Positions 13,708 through 23,454 of a DNA stretch of 64,000 bases are shown in pieces. The stretch spans positions 62,001-126,000 of the forward strand of contig NZ_QSCM01000005.1 of NCBI RefSeq assembly GCF_003463065.1, read 5' to 3'. A model generated the notes under the pieces. The model saw only the letters and a list, made by a program, of their open reading frames with translations. It made no database searches and was not told the DNA's origin. The position numbers were made by a program, and so were the translations under genes. Each line of letters starts with the position of its first letter. Within the stretch, counting starts at the first letter, position 1. This stretch comes from Blautia sp. OF03-15BH (GTDB lineage: Bacteria > Bacillota > Clostridia > Lachnospirales > Lachnospiraceae).

Positions 13708-14343
13708 ATGAACGATGTGCTGATTATCGGAATTGCCGGTGGCTCCGGAAGTGGTAAGACAACTCTGACCAATCAGATCGCGTCACAGTTTCAGGAACAT
13801 GTGACGGTCTTGAAGCATGACAATTATTATAAGGCTCATGACGATATGACGTATGAAGAGAGAACGAGTCTGAACTATGATCATCCCAATGCCTTTGATA
13901 CCGAGCTGATGATCGAGCACCTGAAGGAACTGAAAGCAGGTCATCCGGTCCAGTGTCCGATCTATGATTATAAGGTTCATAACAGGAGTAAGGATACGAT
14001 CACGATCGTTCCCAGCAAGGTTGTGATCGTAGAAGGAATCCTGATCTTTGAAAACAAAGAGCTTTGCAAGATGATGGACGTCCGGGTGTTTGTAGATACG
14101 GATCCCGATGTCCGCCTGATCCGCCGGATCCAGCGGGATGTCATGGAACGGGCCAGAAGTCTGGAATCCGTGATCAACCAGTATATCAATACCGTGAAGC
14201 CCATGCATGAGCAGTTTGTGGAGCCCAGCAAGAAAAATGCCAATATCATCATCCCCGAAGGCGGTTATAATAAGATTGCCATGGAGATGCTTCAGAATCA
14301 TATCAACAGCCATCTGAAACAGACGGCGCAGGAAACACGGTAA
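13708..14343 (+). CDS. udk: Uridine kinase
   Basis: 211 residues from ATG 13708. The P-loop GGSGSGKTT is at residues 11-19, followed by the substrate region DNYYKAHDDMTYEERTSLNY, the lid-proximal YDYKVHNRS and EGILIF. Length agrees with bacterial Udk. It phosphorylates uridine and cytidine with NTP, trapping imported nucleosides as nucleotides. It opens the nucleoside region and is separated from the next gene by a small hairpin (CCGGC/GCCGG at about 14347-14360). Confidence 0.93.
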   Translation: MNDVLIIGIAGGSGSGKTTLTNQIASQFQEHVTVLKHDNYYKAHDDMTYEERTSLNYDHPNAFDTELMIEHLKELKAGHPVQCPIYDYKVHNRSKDTITIVPSKVVIVEGILIFENKELCKMMDVRVFVDTDPDVRLIRRIQRDVMERARSLESVINQYINTVKPMHEQFVEPSKKNANIIIPEGGYNKIAMEMLQNHINSHLKQTAQETR

Positions 14344-14393
14344 CGGCCGGCTTCTGCCGGATTGTTTATAAACAAAAAGGAGGAATTCAAAAA

Positions 14394-15424
14394 ATGAAAA
14401 AAAGGTATTAGCAGCAGTTTTATCTCTGTCCATGATTCTTTCCACTGGCGTGGTTGCCATGGCTGACGAGGCAAAGGATCCTGCAGATGTAAAGGTGGGA
14501 GTTATTACTGATGTTGGCGGCGTAAACGACGGTTCCTTCAACCAGTCCGCATGGGAAGGCCTTACAAGAGCGAATGAGGAACTGGGCATCACCACCAACT
14601 ATCTGGAATCCCATACCGATTCCGATTATATTCCGAACCTGGAGACCTTCATCGATGAAGAGTATGATCTGATCATCTGTATCGGATACCAGCTGGCTGA
14701 TGCGATGCGTGAAGAGGCAGAGGCAAATCCGGATCAGAAATTCGCCATCGTTGATGATGCAACCTGTGCAGATTTGGACAACGTTACCTGCCTGATGTTT
14801 GAGCAGGCACAGGCTTCCTATCTGGTAGGTTATGTGGCAGGTCTGACGACCAAGAGCAATACCATCGGTTTCGTTCTGGGTATGTCTACCGGTGTCATGA
14901 ACCAGTTCGGCTATGGATACTGTGCAGGTGCACTGGATGCAAATCCAGATATCAAGATCCTTCAGAACAATGCCAACAGCTTTGGCGATACCGCAGCAGG
15001 AAAGACCGCTGCAAACAACATGATCGCTGATGGCGCAGATGTTATTTTCCATGCAGCAGGCGCAACCGGCCTTGGTGTGATCGATGCCTGCAAGGAAGCC
15101 GGTATCTGGGCAATTGGTGTTGACTCTGACCAGAGCGTGGTAGCTCCGGATACCATTCTGACTTCTGCCATGAAGCGTGTGGACAATGCCTGCTACGATG
15201 AAGCAAAAGAGATCCTGGAGGGCGGCTTTACCCAGGGTATCCAGACCTTCACACTGGCTGACGGCGGCGTGGATATCGCTCCGACCACCGACAACATTGA
15301 TCCGGAAGTCCTGAAGAAGGTAGACGAAGTAAAAGAAAAGATCATTTCCGGCGAGATCGAAGTACCGACAGATAAAGAGTCCTTCGATGCAAAATATGGT
15401 GATGTTTACCAGCTGGATGACTGA
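14394..15424 (+). CDS. BMP-family nucleoside-binding protein with a frameshift in its signal peptide
   Basis: The body (VGVITDVGGVNDGSFNQSAW; GYQLADAM; GVDSDQS) is a BmpA/Med-type basic membrane protein, the extracellular binding component of nucleoside ABC importers, and it stands in a locus with the matching ATPase and permeases. The good ribosome site AAGGAGG and ATG 14394 are followed by seven A's and then TAG after five codons; eight A's would restore a normal signal peptide (VLAAVLSLSMILSTGVVAMA). The frame is open from within that signal (ATG 14432). Either a sequencing slip or a slippage-prone tract. No lipobox Cys is present. Confidence 0.85.
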
Positions 15425-15451
15425 TGTTTTTTAAATAGAAGAAACGGATCC

Positions 15452-15488
15452 GGGCAGAGAGGCTTTTGTGCCATACTCTGCCCCTTTT
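15452..15488 (+). terminator. Hairpin between the binding protein and yjjI
   Basis: GGGCAGAG (15452-15459) pairs with CTCTGCCC (15476-15483), followed by CTTTTCC. It would reduce, but perhaps not stop, read-through into yjjI. Confidence 0.6.
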
Positions 15489-15510
15489 CCGTGACAGGAG
15501 AGGATTTTTG

Positions 15511-17055
15511 ATGAGAGATATTGATATGGAACGGGTAAACGGGACGAGAGAGAAAATGCTGGAAACGGTAAAAAGTCCTGTGCTGACGCATGAACAGAAG
15601 GTAGCCGCAATGGCAAACCTGGCAGATTCCCTGCTGGAGGTAGTGGATCTTCCGGAGGGGCTTCATGACCTGATGGATCAGCCGATCGACTCCAAATGCA
15701 TTTGCGACCTGGCAGAGGGTCATGCACCGCTTCGCCCCAGGTATATCATCCCGGATTATAAGAAATTTATGAGAGAAGGAAGTAAATTTCTCCAGCTGGA
15801 TCCGCCGAAGGATCTTTTTGAGGCGTTGAATTCCCTTCTGATCTTTTACAAGCATGTTCCCAGCGTGACGAATTTCCCCGTATATCTGGGTGCGCTGGAT
15901 GAGCTTTTGGATCCATTTGTACAGGATATGGATGAAGAACTGGCGAAAAAGATGATCCGCCTGTTCCTGATCCATGTAGACCGCACGGTTCTGGATTCTT
16001 TTTCCCATGCCAATGTGGGACCGAGAGATACCAAGGCAGGAAGGATCATCCTGGAGGTGGAAGCAGAACTGGAACAGGCTGTACCGAACATCACGATGAA
16101 ATATGACGAGGATATCACATCGGATGAATTTGCCCTTATGGGGATCAATACCACACTTCATAGTGCGAAACCAAGCTTTGCAAATCATAAGATGTTCAAA
16201 AGCGAGCTGGGTGAGGACTATGTCATTGCCAGCTGCTACAACGGGCTGAAGCTCGGCGGCGGTTCCTATACGCTCTGCCGTCTGCTCCTTGGCAACATCG
16301 CAAAACGCGCTTCCAGTGTGGAAGATTTCAAGAAGAACCAGCTTCCCTATGTCTGCCGGGTGATGGCTGACTATATGGACGCGCGGATCCGTTTTGAGGT
16401 GGAAGAGAGTGGTTTCTTTGAAAATAACTTTCTGGCAAAAGAGGGTTTTATCAGAAGAGACCGCTTTACTGCCATGTTTGGTATGGTCGGCTTGGCTGAG
16501 TGCGTCAACCATCTGATGGAGCTTCAGGGAAAGACCGGCCGTTATGGCCATGATGAAGAGGCAGACGCTCTGGGAGTAGAGATCATGGATGAGATCGATG
16601 CGTTTAACAAAGCCCATGTCAATCCTTACTGTGAGGCGACAGACGGCCATTTCCTCCTTCATGCGCAGGTAGGCATCGACAGTGACATGGGAATTTCTCC
16701 GGGAACCCGTATCCCCATCGGGGAGGAGCCGGAGGAGCTTATCGATCATCTGCGTCACTGCGAGAAGTTTCACAGATACTTCCCGTCCGGGACCGGAGAT
16801 ATTTTTCCTATCGATACGACGGTGCATAAAAACCATGACTTCCTTCTGGACGTCATCAAAGGCTCTTTCCGCGAGGGAATCCGTTATCTTTCCTTCTATG
16901 CGGCAGACAGTGATGTAGTCCGCATCACGGGTTATCTGGTGAAAAGATCCGAGATCGAGAAGCTGGAACGAGGAGAAAATGTCCTTCAGGATACCACGGC
17001 ACTTGGCATGGGAGCCAAGCACAACAGCCGGGTCTTCCAGAGAAAAGTACGGTAA
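15511..17055 (+). CDS. yjjI: YjjI family glycyl radical enzyme
   Basis: 514 residues, about the length of E. coli YjjI. The C-terminal glycyl radical motif is VRITGYLVKRS with Gly474, and the probable active-site cysteine is Cys242 in VIASCYNG, followed by LKLGGGSYTLCRL. The enzyme needs anaerobic activation by a radical-SAM partner, which is the next gene, four bases downstream. The substrate of YjjI is not established. In E. coli yjjI-yjjW lie next to deoCABD (deoxynucleoside catabolism); here they lie between nucleoside transporter genes, which supports a role in nucleoside or pentose-derived carbon metabolism. ATG 15511 follows GGAGAGG. Confidence 0.9.
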   Translation: MRDIDMERVNGTREKMLETVKSPVLTHEQKVAAMANLADSLLEVVDLPEGLHDLMDQPIDSKCICDLAEGHAPLRPRYIIPDYKKFMREGSKFLQLDPPKDLFEALNSLLIFYKHVPSVTNFPVYLGALDELLDPFVQDMDEELAKKMIRLFLIHVDRTVLDSFSHANVGPRDTKAGRIILEVEAELEQAVPNITMKYDEDITSDEFALMGINTTLHSAKPSFANHKMFKSELGEDYVIASCYNGLKLGGGSYTLCRLLLGNIAKRASSVEDFKKNQLPYVCRVMADYMDARIRFEVEESGFFENNFLAKEGFIRRDRFTAMFGMVGLAECVNHLMELQGKTGRYGHDEEADALGVEIMDEIDAFNKAHVNPYCEATDGHFLLHAQVGIDSDMGISPGTRIPIGEEPEELIDHLRHCEKFHRYFPSGTGDIFPIDTTVHKNHDFLLDVIKGSFREGIRYLSFYAADSDVVRITGYLVKRSEIEKLERGENVLQDTTALGMGAKHNSRVFQRKVR

Positions 17056-17059
17056 AACC

Positions 17060-17947
17060 ATGGAAAAGAAGGAAAAGGTCCTGGCGGCAGCAGATCCGGG
17101 CTGCGGCCGGGTACCGGTAAATAAGATCATTCCTTTCAGCGCAGTGGATGGTCCCGGAAACCGGACTGCAGTTTTTCTGCAGGGCTGCAACTTTGACTGC
17201 CGTTACTGTCACAATCCGGAGACCAGGAACCTCTGCCGGAATTGCGGGAGCTGTGTGGGAAAATGCCCGAAAGGAGCCCTGTTTACGGATGAAGACGGCA
17301 AAGTACGGTTCTGTCCGGAAAAATGCTGTGGCTGCGATACCTGTATCCATGTCTGTCCCTTTGGCTGCAGTCCTAGGATCCGCATGATGTGTGCGGAAGA
17401 GGTCTTTGCCGAGGTAAAGAAGCAGCAGCCTTATATCCGAGGCATTACGGTGTCAGGCGGGGAATGTACCCTTTATCCGGATTTTCTTGAAAAGCTTTTT
17501 GTCCTGGCAAGGGGAGCCGGTCTTGGAACCCTTATCGACAGCAATGGAACCCTGGATTTTGAGAAGTATCCGCAGCTTCTTGCCGTGACGGACGGCATTA
17601 TGCTGGATATCAAGAGCTGGGATCTGGAGGATCATCTGCGCGTCACGGGGGCAGCCAATGAGAGGGTGCTTAAAAATTTAGAGTATCTGGCAGCTTCGGG
17701 CAGGCTTTTCGAAGTGCGCACCGTAGTGGTACCGGAGCTTTTCGACTGTGAAAAGACCGTCCGTGAGACCGCACGTCTGGCGGCATCTTATCTTGGCAGG
17801 GGAAATATCCGTTATAAGATCATTGCTTACCGCCCCATGGGGGTCCGGGAAGCTTATTCGCATTACCATGTGCCTGATCAGGCATTTCTGGATCACCTGG
17901 CAGAACTGGCCCGCCGGGAGGGAATGACGGATGTACTCATTGTCTGA
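17060..17947 (+). CDS. yjjW: YjjW family glycyl radical enzyme activase
   Basis: 295 residues. The radical SAM cluster motif CNFDCRYC (CxxxCxxC) is followed by an inserted ferredoxin-like domain with two 4Fe-4S motifs (CRNCGSCVGKCPKG and CCGCDTCIHVCPFGC), as in glycyl radical activating enzymes. The SAM-binding GGE motif is SGGECTLYP. It would install the glycyl radical on YjjI (Gly474) using S-adenosylmethionine. ATG 17060 lies 4 bases after the yjjI stop, so both are co-transcribed. Confidence 0.92.
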   Translation: MEKKEKVLAAADPGCGRVPVNKIIPFSAVDGPGNRTAVFLQGCNFDCRYCHNPETRNLCRNCGSCVGKCPKGALFTDEDGKVRFCPEKCCGCDTCIHVCPFGCSPRIRMMCAEEVFAEVKKQQPYIRGITVSGGECTLYPDFLEKLFVLARGAGLGTLIDSNGTLDFEKYPQLLAVTDGIMLDIKSWDLEDHLRVTGAANERVLKNLEYLAASGRLFEVRTVVVPELFDCEKTVRETARLAASYLGRGNIRYKIIAYRPMGVREAYSHYHVPDQAFLDHLAELARREGMTDVLIV

Positions 17948-18064
17948 TACGGAAAAGGAACATGGCCTGACCGGTAAGGCGCCCGATGCGGCAGCACCGG
18001 AATCAAAGAAAAACTGCTGACCACGGAATGTATCCGGTCAGACGGAAGAGAAGGAGGAATATTG

Positions 18065-19609
18065 GTGAGCAACGTTGATAAACATACGGTGGCCATTCAG
18101 ATGACAGGGATCGTCAAGAAATTTGGCGATTTCACCGCAAATGACCACATCAATCTGACTGTCCACAAGGGAGAAGTCCATGCGATCTTAGGCGAAAACG
18201 GTGCCGGAAAAAGTACGTTGATGAATATTCTGTATGGTCTGTACCAGCCCACGGAAGGAACCATCGCTGTCAATGGGGAAGAGGTGGTTATCGACAGCCC
18301 GCAGAAGGCGATCGACCTGGGGATCGGTATGGTACATCAGCATTTCATGCTGATCCAGCCATTTACCGTAACGGAAAATATTGTCCTTGGCATGGAGCCA
18401 AAAAAAGGAATTGCGGTGGATATCAAGTCTGCGAGAAACCGGATCCTGGATCTTTCCGGGCGCTACAACCTGAAGGTGGACCCGGATGCGAAGATCGAGG
18501 ACATCTCCGTGGGGATGCAGCAGCGTGTGGAAATCCTGAAGGTTCTGTATCGCGGAGCCAGGCATCTGATCCTGGATGAGCCGACGGCGTCCCTGACACC
18601 GCAGGAGATCACAGAGCTGATCGAGATCATCCATAACCTGACTGCCGATGGCAAGAGCGTGATCCTTATCACCCACAAGCTGAAGGAGATCAAAGCTGCC
18701 GCCGACTACTGTACCATTATCCGCCAGGGTAAATACATCAATACGGTGGATGTGGATGAGGTCAATGAAAACCAGCTGGCTTCCATGATGGTAGGCCGTG
18801 ATGTGGAATTCCAGGTGGCCAAAAAGGAAATGAAGCCGGGAGAAACCGTCCTGGAGGTAAAAGACCTGCATGCGAAGGATTACCGTGACGTGGAAATCCT
18901 CAAGGGTCTGAACCTGAAGGTACGCCGTGGAGAGATCGTCGGTCTGGCCGGCGTGGATGGAAACGGGCAGAGTGAGCTGGTGGAGATCCTTACAGGACTG
19001 AGAAAAGGAATCTCCGGGCAGGTGGAGATTCTGGGAGAGGATCTTTTCGGGAGTACGCCGCGGAAATTTTTTGAAAAGGGCGTGACCAGTATCCCGGAGG
19101 ACCGCCAGAAACACGGACTGGTTCTTGATTTTACGGTGGCAGAGAACCTGATCCTCCAGAATTTCGGTAAGGAACCTTATTCCAAAAAAGGGATCCTGAA
19201 AAAAGATCTGATCCGGAAACATGCCACAAAGCTGATCGAAAAATTCGATATCCGTCCCAGCGGCTGCGAAAACCGTCTGGCAGGTGAGCTTTCCGGCGGA
19301 AACCAGCAGAAGGTCATCATTGCCCGTGAGGTAACGAATGACGGAGAGCTTCTTATCGCCATGAATCCGACCCGCGGACTGGATGTGGGAGCGATCGAAT
19401 TTGTGCATAAATACATTGTAGAACAGCGGAATAAAAACAAGGCAGTGCTGCTGGTGTCCTTTGAACTGGATGAGATCATGAGCCTTTCCGACCGGATCGA
19501 GGTCATTTTCGACGGACAGATCGTCGGAAGTGTAGCGGGCAGGGATGCAGATGAAAACCAGCTGGGCTTCATGATGGCAGGAGGTACAAAACATGAGCAG
19601 GAAAGATAA
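18065..19609 (+). CDS. Nucleoside ABC transporter ATP-binding protein (NupA/YufO type)
   Basis: 514 residues with two fused ABC domains. Domain 1 has Walker A GENGAGKST, signature SVGMQQRVEI and Walker B LILDEPTA. Domain 2 has a degenerate Walker A (GVDGNGQSE), signature LSGGNQQKVIIAR and MNPTRGLD in place of a canonical Walker B: the usual asymmetric form in this family. It powers import with the permeases at 19593 and 20657. GTG 18065 (7 bases from AAGGAGG at 18051-18057) is preferred over TTG 18062. It overlaps the next gene by 17 bases. Confidence 0.93.
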   Translation: MSNVDKHTVAIQMTGIVKKFGDFTANDHINLTVHKGEVHAILGENGAGKSTLMNILYGLYQPTEGTIAVNGEEVVIDSPQKAIDLGIGMVHQHFMLIQPFTVTENIVLGMEPKKGIAVDIKSARNRILDLSGRYNLKVDPDAKIEDISVGMQQRVEILKVLYRGARHLILDEPTASLTPQEITELIEIIHNLTADGKSVILITHKLKEIKAAADYCTIIRQGKYINTVDVDEVNENQLASMMVGRDVEFQVAKKEMKPGETVLEVKDLHAKDYRDVEILKGLNLKVRRGEIVGLAGVDGNGQSELVEILTGLRKGISGQVEILGEDLFGSTPRKFFEKGVTSIPEDRQKHGLVLDFTVAENLILQNFGKEPYSKKGILKKDLIRKHATKLIEKFDIRPSGCENRLAGELSGGNQQKVIIAREVTNDGELLIAMNPTRGLDVGAIEFVHKYIVEQRNKNKAVLLVSFELDEIMSLSDRIEVIFDGQIVGSVAGRDADENQLGFMMAGGTKHEQER

Positions 19610-20654
19610 GATTTTAAACGGGAATGCACTCTATACATTCATTGCCATAATCATCGGCTTTGTTGCAGGAGCCGTGCTCCTGGCAGTTGCCGGGATCAAC
19701 CCGGGACTTGCTTACGGAAAACTTTTAAATGGTGTTTTCGGCCAGGTGAAATACATTACCTGGAGCATTGTGTACGCAGCGCCGCTGATCCTCACAGGAC
19801 TGAGCGTGGCCTTTTCCTTCCGGACCGGCGTCTTCAATATCGGGGCAGAGGGGCAGTTTGTAGTGGGCTCCATTGCAGCCTGTACCGTTGGTATCCTTTT
19901 TGATCTTCCGGCTCCCATTCATATCCTTCTCTGTATTGCAGCAGCAGTGGCAGCGGGGGCAGTCTGGGGCATCATTGTCGGTTTCCTGAAGGTAAAACGG
20001 GGGATCAATGAAGTGCTTTCCTATATCATGTTTAACTGGATCGCCTTTTACCTGTCCAACTATATTGTAAACCTGTCAGCCATCCACAGAACTGGCGGCG
20101 GAGAGGCAAGTAAAGATGTGGCAGACAGTGCCCGCATCCTTGCACCGGAATTTATCACGAAGCTTACCCGTTGTACCGCAGCCAACTGGGGGATCGTCAT
20201 TGCCGTTGCGGCGGCCGTTCTGGTATGGTTTGTCATCAGTAAGACAACGCTCGGTTATCAGCTTCGTGCCGTAGGCTTCAGCAAAACGGCAGCGGAGTAT
20301 GGCGGGATCAACACCAACAAAATGTTCTTGACCGCCATGGCGATCTCCGGGGCACTGGCAGGACTTGGCGGCGCTGTCCAGACTCTCGGCATGGCAGGCC
20401 GTGTGAGCCAGTTCGCCAGCCAGGAGCAGTACGGTTTCCAGGGGATCACGGTTGCTCTGATCGGATCTTCCCATCCGGTGGGCTGTATCTTCGCAGGTAT
20501 TTTCTATGGAGCCATGAAATACGGCGGCGGTAAATTAAGTCTGGTAAAAGCACCGGCAGAGGTGGTTGATATCATTATGGGTATCATCATCTTCTTTATT
20601 GCCATTGCCCATATGTTCAAAGTGATCTTCAACCGGAAAAAAGGAGGGAAATAA
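19593..20654 (+). CDS. Nucleoside ABC transporter permease 1 (NupB/YufP type)
   Basis: 353 residues with about nine hydrophobic helices and the family signature GVFNIGAEGQF near residue 75. It is the first of two related membrane subunits that form the channel. The start ATG lies inside the 3' end of the ATPase gene, indicating translational coupling. Confidence 0.92.
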   Translation: MSRKDKILNGNALYTFIAIIIGFVAGAVLLAVAGINPGLAYGKLLNGVFGQVKYITWSIVYAAPLILTGLSVAFSFRTGVFNIGAEGQFVVGSIAACTVGILFDLPAPIHILLCIAAAVAAGAVWGIIVGFLKVKRGINEVLSYIMFNWIAFYLSNYIVNLSAIHRTGGGEASKDVADSARILAPEFITKLTRCTAANWGIVIAVAAAVLVWFVISKTTLGYQLRAVGFSKTAAEYGGINTNKMFLTAMAISGALAGLGGAVQTLGMAGRVSQFASQEQYGFQGITVALIGSSHPVGCIFAGIFYGAMKYGGGKLSLVKAPAEVVDIIMGIIIFFIAIAHMFKVIFNRKKGGK

Positions 20655-20656
20655 AA

Positions 20657-21592
20657 ATGGGTATCATCATTAAGGATCTTGGTCTTCTGATTAATGCAAT
20701 GCTGATCGCTACGCCTCCTCTTCTTCTGGCAGCACTTGGTTCCTGCTTTTCAGAACGGAGCGGTGTGGTAAACATCGGAATTGAGGGGATGATGACGATA
20801 GGGGCTTTTGTCGGCTCTGTTGTCGCTTATTACACGGGAAACGGCTGGTTCGGCTTTTTCTGCGGAGGGCTTGCGGGAGCTGCCTTTGGCGTGCTTCATG
20901 CGGTGGCCTGTGTCAGCTTCGGGGCAGACCAGACGATTTCCGGCACAGCGGTGAACTTCATCGCACCGGGTCTTGCAATCTTCCTGTGTAAGGCGATGTT
21001 TGATAACTCCTCTGACTCACCGGCTCTTGAAACGGCGAGCAAACTGCCGAAAATGTTCAACGGCATTTTCCCGGCAGGTTCTTTTGGCTACAATGTTCTT
21101 TCCACCTATTCTGCAGCCTACTTAAGCTTTCTACTTGTCCTGGTGATCTGGTTTGTCTTCTACAAGACCCGCTTCGGCATGAGGCTGCGTGCTGTCGGTG
21201 AGCATCCGAAGGCCTGTGAGACTCTTGGAATCAACGTATTCCGGATCCGTTACATCTGCGTGATCCTTTCCGGCTTTCTGGCAGGTCTGGGCGGAGCCTA
21301 TGTGACTCTGGCCACGGTAAGCCAGTTCCGCCCCAACGTTATCGTAGGACAGGGCTTTATCGCGATCTCTGCTGTGATCTTTGGTAAGTTTACCCCGCAG
21401 GGAACCCTTAAGGCCTGTCTGCTGTTCGGTTTCTGCAACGGTCTGAAATCCCTTCTCGGAGCCAACAACATAGTTTCTCCGTATCTGATCTCCATGATCC
21501 CTTACGTAGTGACGATCCTGGCCCTGATATTCTTTGTAGGAAAATCCAGGGTTCCGGCTGCTAACGGAAAACCGTATCTGAAAGCAAAATAA
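20657..21592 (+). CDS. Nucleoside ABC transporter permease 2 (NupC/YufQ type)
   Basis: 311 residues, with the paralogous signature SGVVNIGIEGMM near residue 35 and the same helix pattern as the preceding permease, which starts 2 bases earlier in the operon. Second half of the channel for purine/pyrimidine nucleosides. Ribosome site AAGGAGGG directly upstream. Confidence 0.92.
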   Translation: MGIIIKDLGLLINAMLIATPPLLLAALGSCFSERSGVVNIGIEGMMTIGAFVGSVVAYYTGNGWFGFFCGGLAGAAFGVLHAVACVSFGADQTISGTAVNFIAPGLAIFLCKAMFDNSSDSPALETASKLPKMFNGIFPAGSFGYNVLSTYSAAYLSFLLVLVIWFVFYKTRFGMRLRAVGEHPKACETLGINVFRIRYICVILSGFLAGLGGAYVTLATVSQFRPNVIVGQGFIAISAVIFGKFTPQGTLKACLLFGFCNGLKSLLGANNIVSPYLISMIPYVVTILALIFFVGKSRVPAANGKPYLKAK

Positions 21593-21608
21593 AAAAAGAG
21601 GTAAAAAA

Positions 21609-22589
21609 ATGGAATATGAGAAATTGAGATCCATGCCGAAGGTGGAGCTTCACTGCCACCTGGACGGTTCCCTTTCTCAGACATTCATCAGTCGGGAGCT
21701 CGGTAGAGAGGTGGATCTTACCGAGCTCCAGGTGGCTTATGGATGCCGCAGCCTGAAGGAATACCTGGAAAAATTTGATCTTCCCATCCGGTGCCTTCAG
21801 ACGGAGAAAAGTGTGAGAGAGGCCGGATATGATTTTATCCGGAGCGTAGCGGCGGAAAATATGAAATATGTAGAGGTGCGTTTTGCGCCGCTCTTTTCCG
21901 CCCACGAAGGATTTTCCACAGAGCAGGTCATTGAAGCCCTGCTTACCGGTCTGGAAGACGGCCGGAAGGATTTCGGCACGGAATCCAATGTGATCGTCTG
22001 TGCCATGCGTCATCAGCCGGAGGAGGAAAATCTGGCCATGTTCAAAGCGGCCAGGACTTTTCTGGGAGAGGGCGTCTGCTGCGGAGATCTGGCAGGAGAC
22101 GAGGCTGCCTGGCCCATGAAAAATTTTGTCCGCCTGTTTGGTGAGGCGAAGAAGCTTGGCCTGCCTTTTGTGATCCATGCCGGTGAGTGCGGCAGTGCGG
22201 AAAACATTCGAGAGGCTGTGGAGTGCGGGGCCAGAAGGATTGGTCACGGTATCGCTATGAAAGGCCATCCGGAGATCATCCGACTGGTAAAAGACACCGG
22301 AACGGGCGTGGAAATGTGTCCCATCAGCAATCTTCAGACCAAAGCCGTGAATGGTCCGGAAGAGTATCCTATGCGGGAATTTCTGGATCAGGGGCTTCTG
22401 GTGACGGTCAATACGGATAACCGGACAGTGAGCAATACGACGGTTTCCAGGGAACTGTTATTCATCCAGAAAACCTACGGGATCCATGACGAAGAAGTAA
22501 GGCGTATGATGGAAAATGCCGTGGAGGTATCCTTTGCGGATGACAGCGTAAAAGATCGGATCCTGAGAGAAATTCGGTTGTGGAAGTGA
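21609..22589 (+). CDS. add: Adenosine deaminase
   Basis: 326 residues. Zinc ligands of the metal-dependent hydrolase fold are visible: HCHLDGS near residue 15, VIHAGECGS near 188, and NTDNR near 266; RRIGHGIAM supplies another active-site His. Converts adenosine or deoxyadenosine to (deoxy)inosine, which is the substrate of the next gene, punA. Ribosome site AAAGAGG upstream of ATG 21609. Co-transcribed with the transporter. Confidence 0.93.
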   Translation: MEYEKLRSMPKVELHCHLDGSLSQTFISRELGREVDLTELQVAYGCRSLKEYLEKFDLPIRCLQTEKSVREAGYDFIRSVAAENMKYVEVRFAPLFSAHEGFSTEQVIEALLTGLEDGRKDFGTESNVIVCAMRHQPEEENLAMFKAARTFLGEGVCCGDLAGDEAAWPMKNFVRLFGEAKKLGLPFVIHAGECGSAENIREAVECGARRIGHGIAMKGHPEIIRLVKDTGTGVEMCPISNLQTKAVNGPEEYPMREFLDQGLLVTVNTDNRTVSNTTVSRELLFIQKTYGIHDEEVRRMMENAVEVSFADDSVKDRILREIRLWK

Positions 22590-22610
22590 ACATAAAAAGG
22601 GGGACTGACT

Positions 22611-23432
22611 ATGAGTAAAATGTATGAAAAACTGCAAAAATGTGTTTCTGTGATCCGGGGAAAAACAGATTTTGTTCCGGAAGTGGCTCTGATCCTTGGC
22701 TCCGGACTGGGAGAATATGCAAAAAATATGGATGTAAAAGCGGAGGTTCCTTATTCAGAGATCGAAGGATTTCCGGTATCTACCGTGGCAGGTCATGACG
22801 GCCGTTTCCTTTTTGGCTATGTGGGAAAAGTTCCCATGGTCATTATGAAGGGAAGAGTGCATTATTATGAAGGTTACGACATGGAGGAGGTAGTTATGCC
22901 GATCCGCATCATGGGCCTTCTGGGTGCGAAAAAGGTGATCCTGACCAACGCGGCCGGTGGCGTAAATCTGGATTTCCAGCCGGGAGACCTTATGATGATC
23001 ACCGATCACATCTCCACGTTTGTACCGAGTCCGCTTCGCGGGGAAAACATCGACGAACTGGGAACCCGTTTTCCGGATATGAGCCATGTGTATGCTCCGG
23101 AGCTTTGTGAAGTGATCCGCAAAGCAGCAGCAAAACTGAACATCCCGCTCAGAGAAGGGATTTATATTCAGTGTTCCGGTCCGAACTACGAGACGCCGGC
23201 GGAGATCAGAGCTTTCCGTGGAATGGGGGTGGATGCTGTCGGCATGAGTACGGTGTGCGAAGCCATGGCAGCCAACCATATGGGAATGAAGGTGTGCGGA
23301 ATCTCATGCATCACAAATATGGCTGCAGGAATCCTCGATCAGCCCCTGGACCACAAAGAAGTGCAGGAGGTCGCTGACCGGGTGAAGACGACGTTTGAGC
23401 GACTGGTGACGGAGATCGTGACGCAGCTTTGA
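22611..23432 (+). CDS. punA: Purine nucleoside phosphorylase, trimeric type
   Basis: 273 residues of the PunA/human-PNP family: LILGSGLGEYAKN near residue 25, phosphate-binding GRVHYYEGY, NAAGG near 118, and the purine-specificity region GPNYETPAEIRAFR and GMSTVCEAMAANHMG. It cleaves inosine and guanosine (and deoxy forms) with phosphate to base and (deoxy)ribose-1-phosphate. It completes the adenosine to hypoxanthine route with Add. It ends the operon; a hairpin repeat follows. Confidence 0.95.
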   Translation: MSKMYEKLQKCVSVIRGKTDFVPEVALILGSGLGEYAKNMDVKAEVPYSEIEGFPVSTVAGHDGRFLFGYVGKVPMVIMKGRVHYYEGYDMEEVVMPIRIMGLLGAKKVILTNAAGGVNLDFQPGDLMMITDHISTFVPSPLRGENIDELGTRFPDMSHVYAPELCEVIRKAAAKLNIPLREGIYIQCSGPNYETPAEIRAFRGMGVDAVGMSTVCEAMAANHMGMKVCGISCITNMAAGILDQPLDHKEVQEVADRVKTTFERLVTEIVTQL

Positions 23433-23454
23433 GGAAAGCCGGGGGAAATATTGC

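Noticed and set aside
15406..17190. 594-codon minus-strand open frame over yjjI
   Set aside because: Antisense shadow; the plus-strand frame has clear glycyl radical enzyme motifs and a ribosome site.
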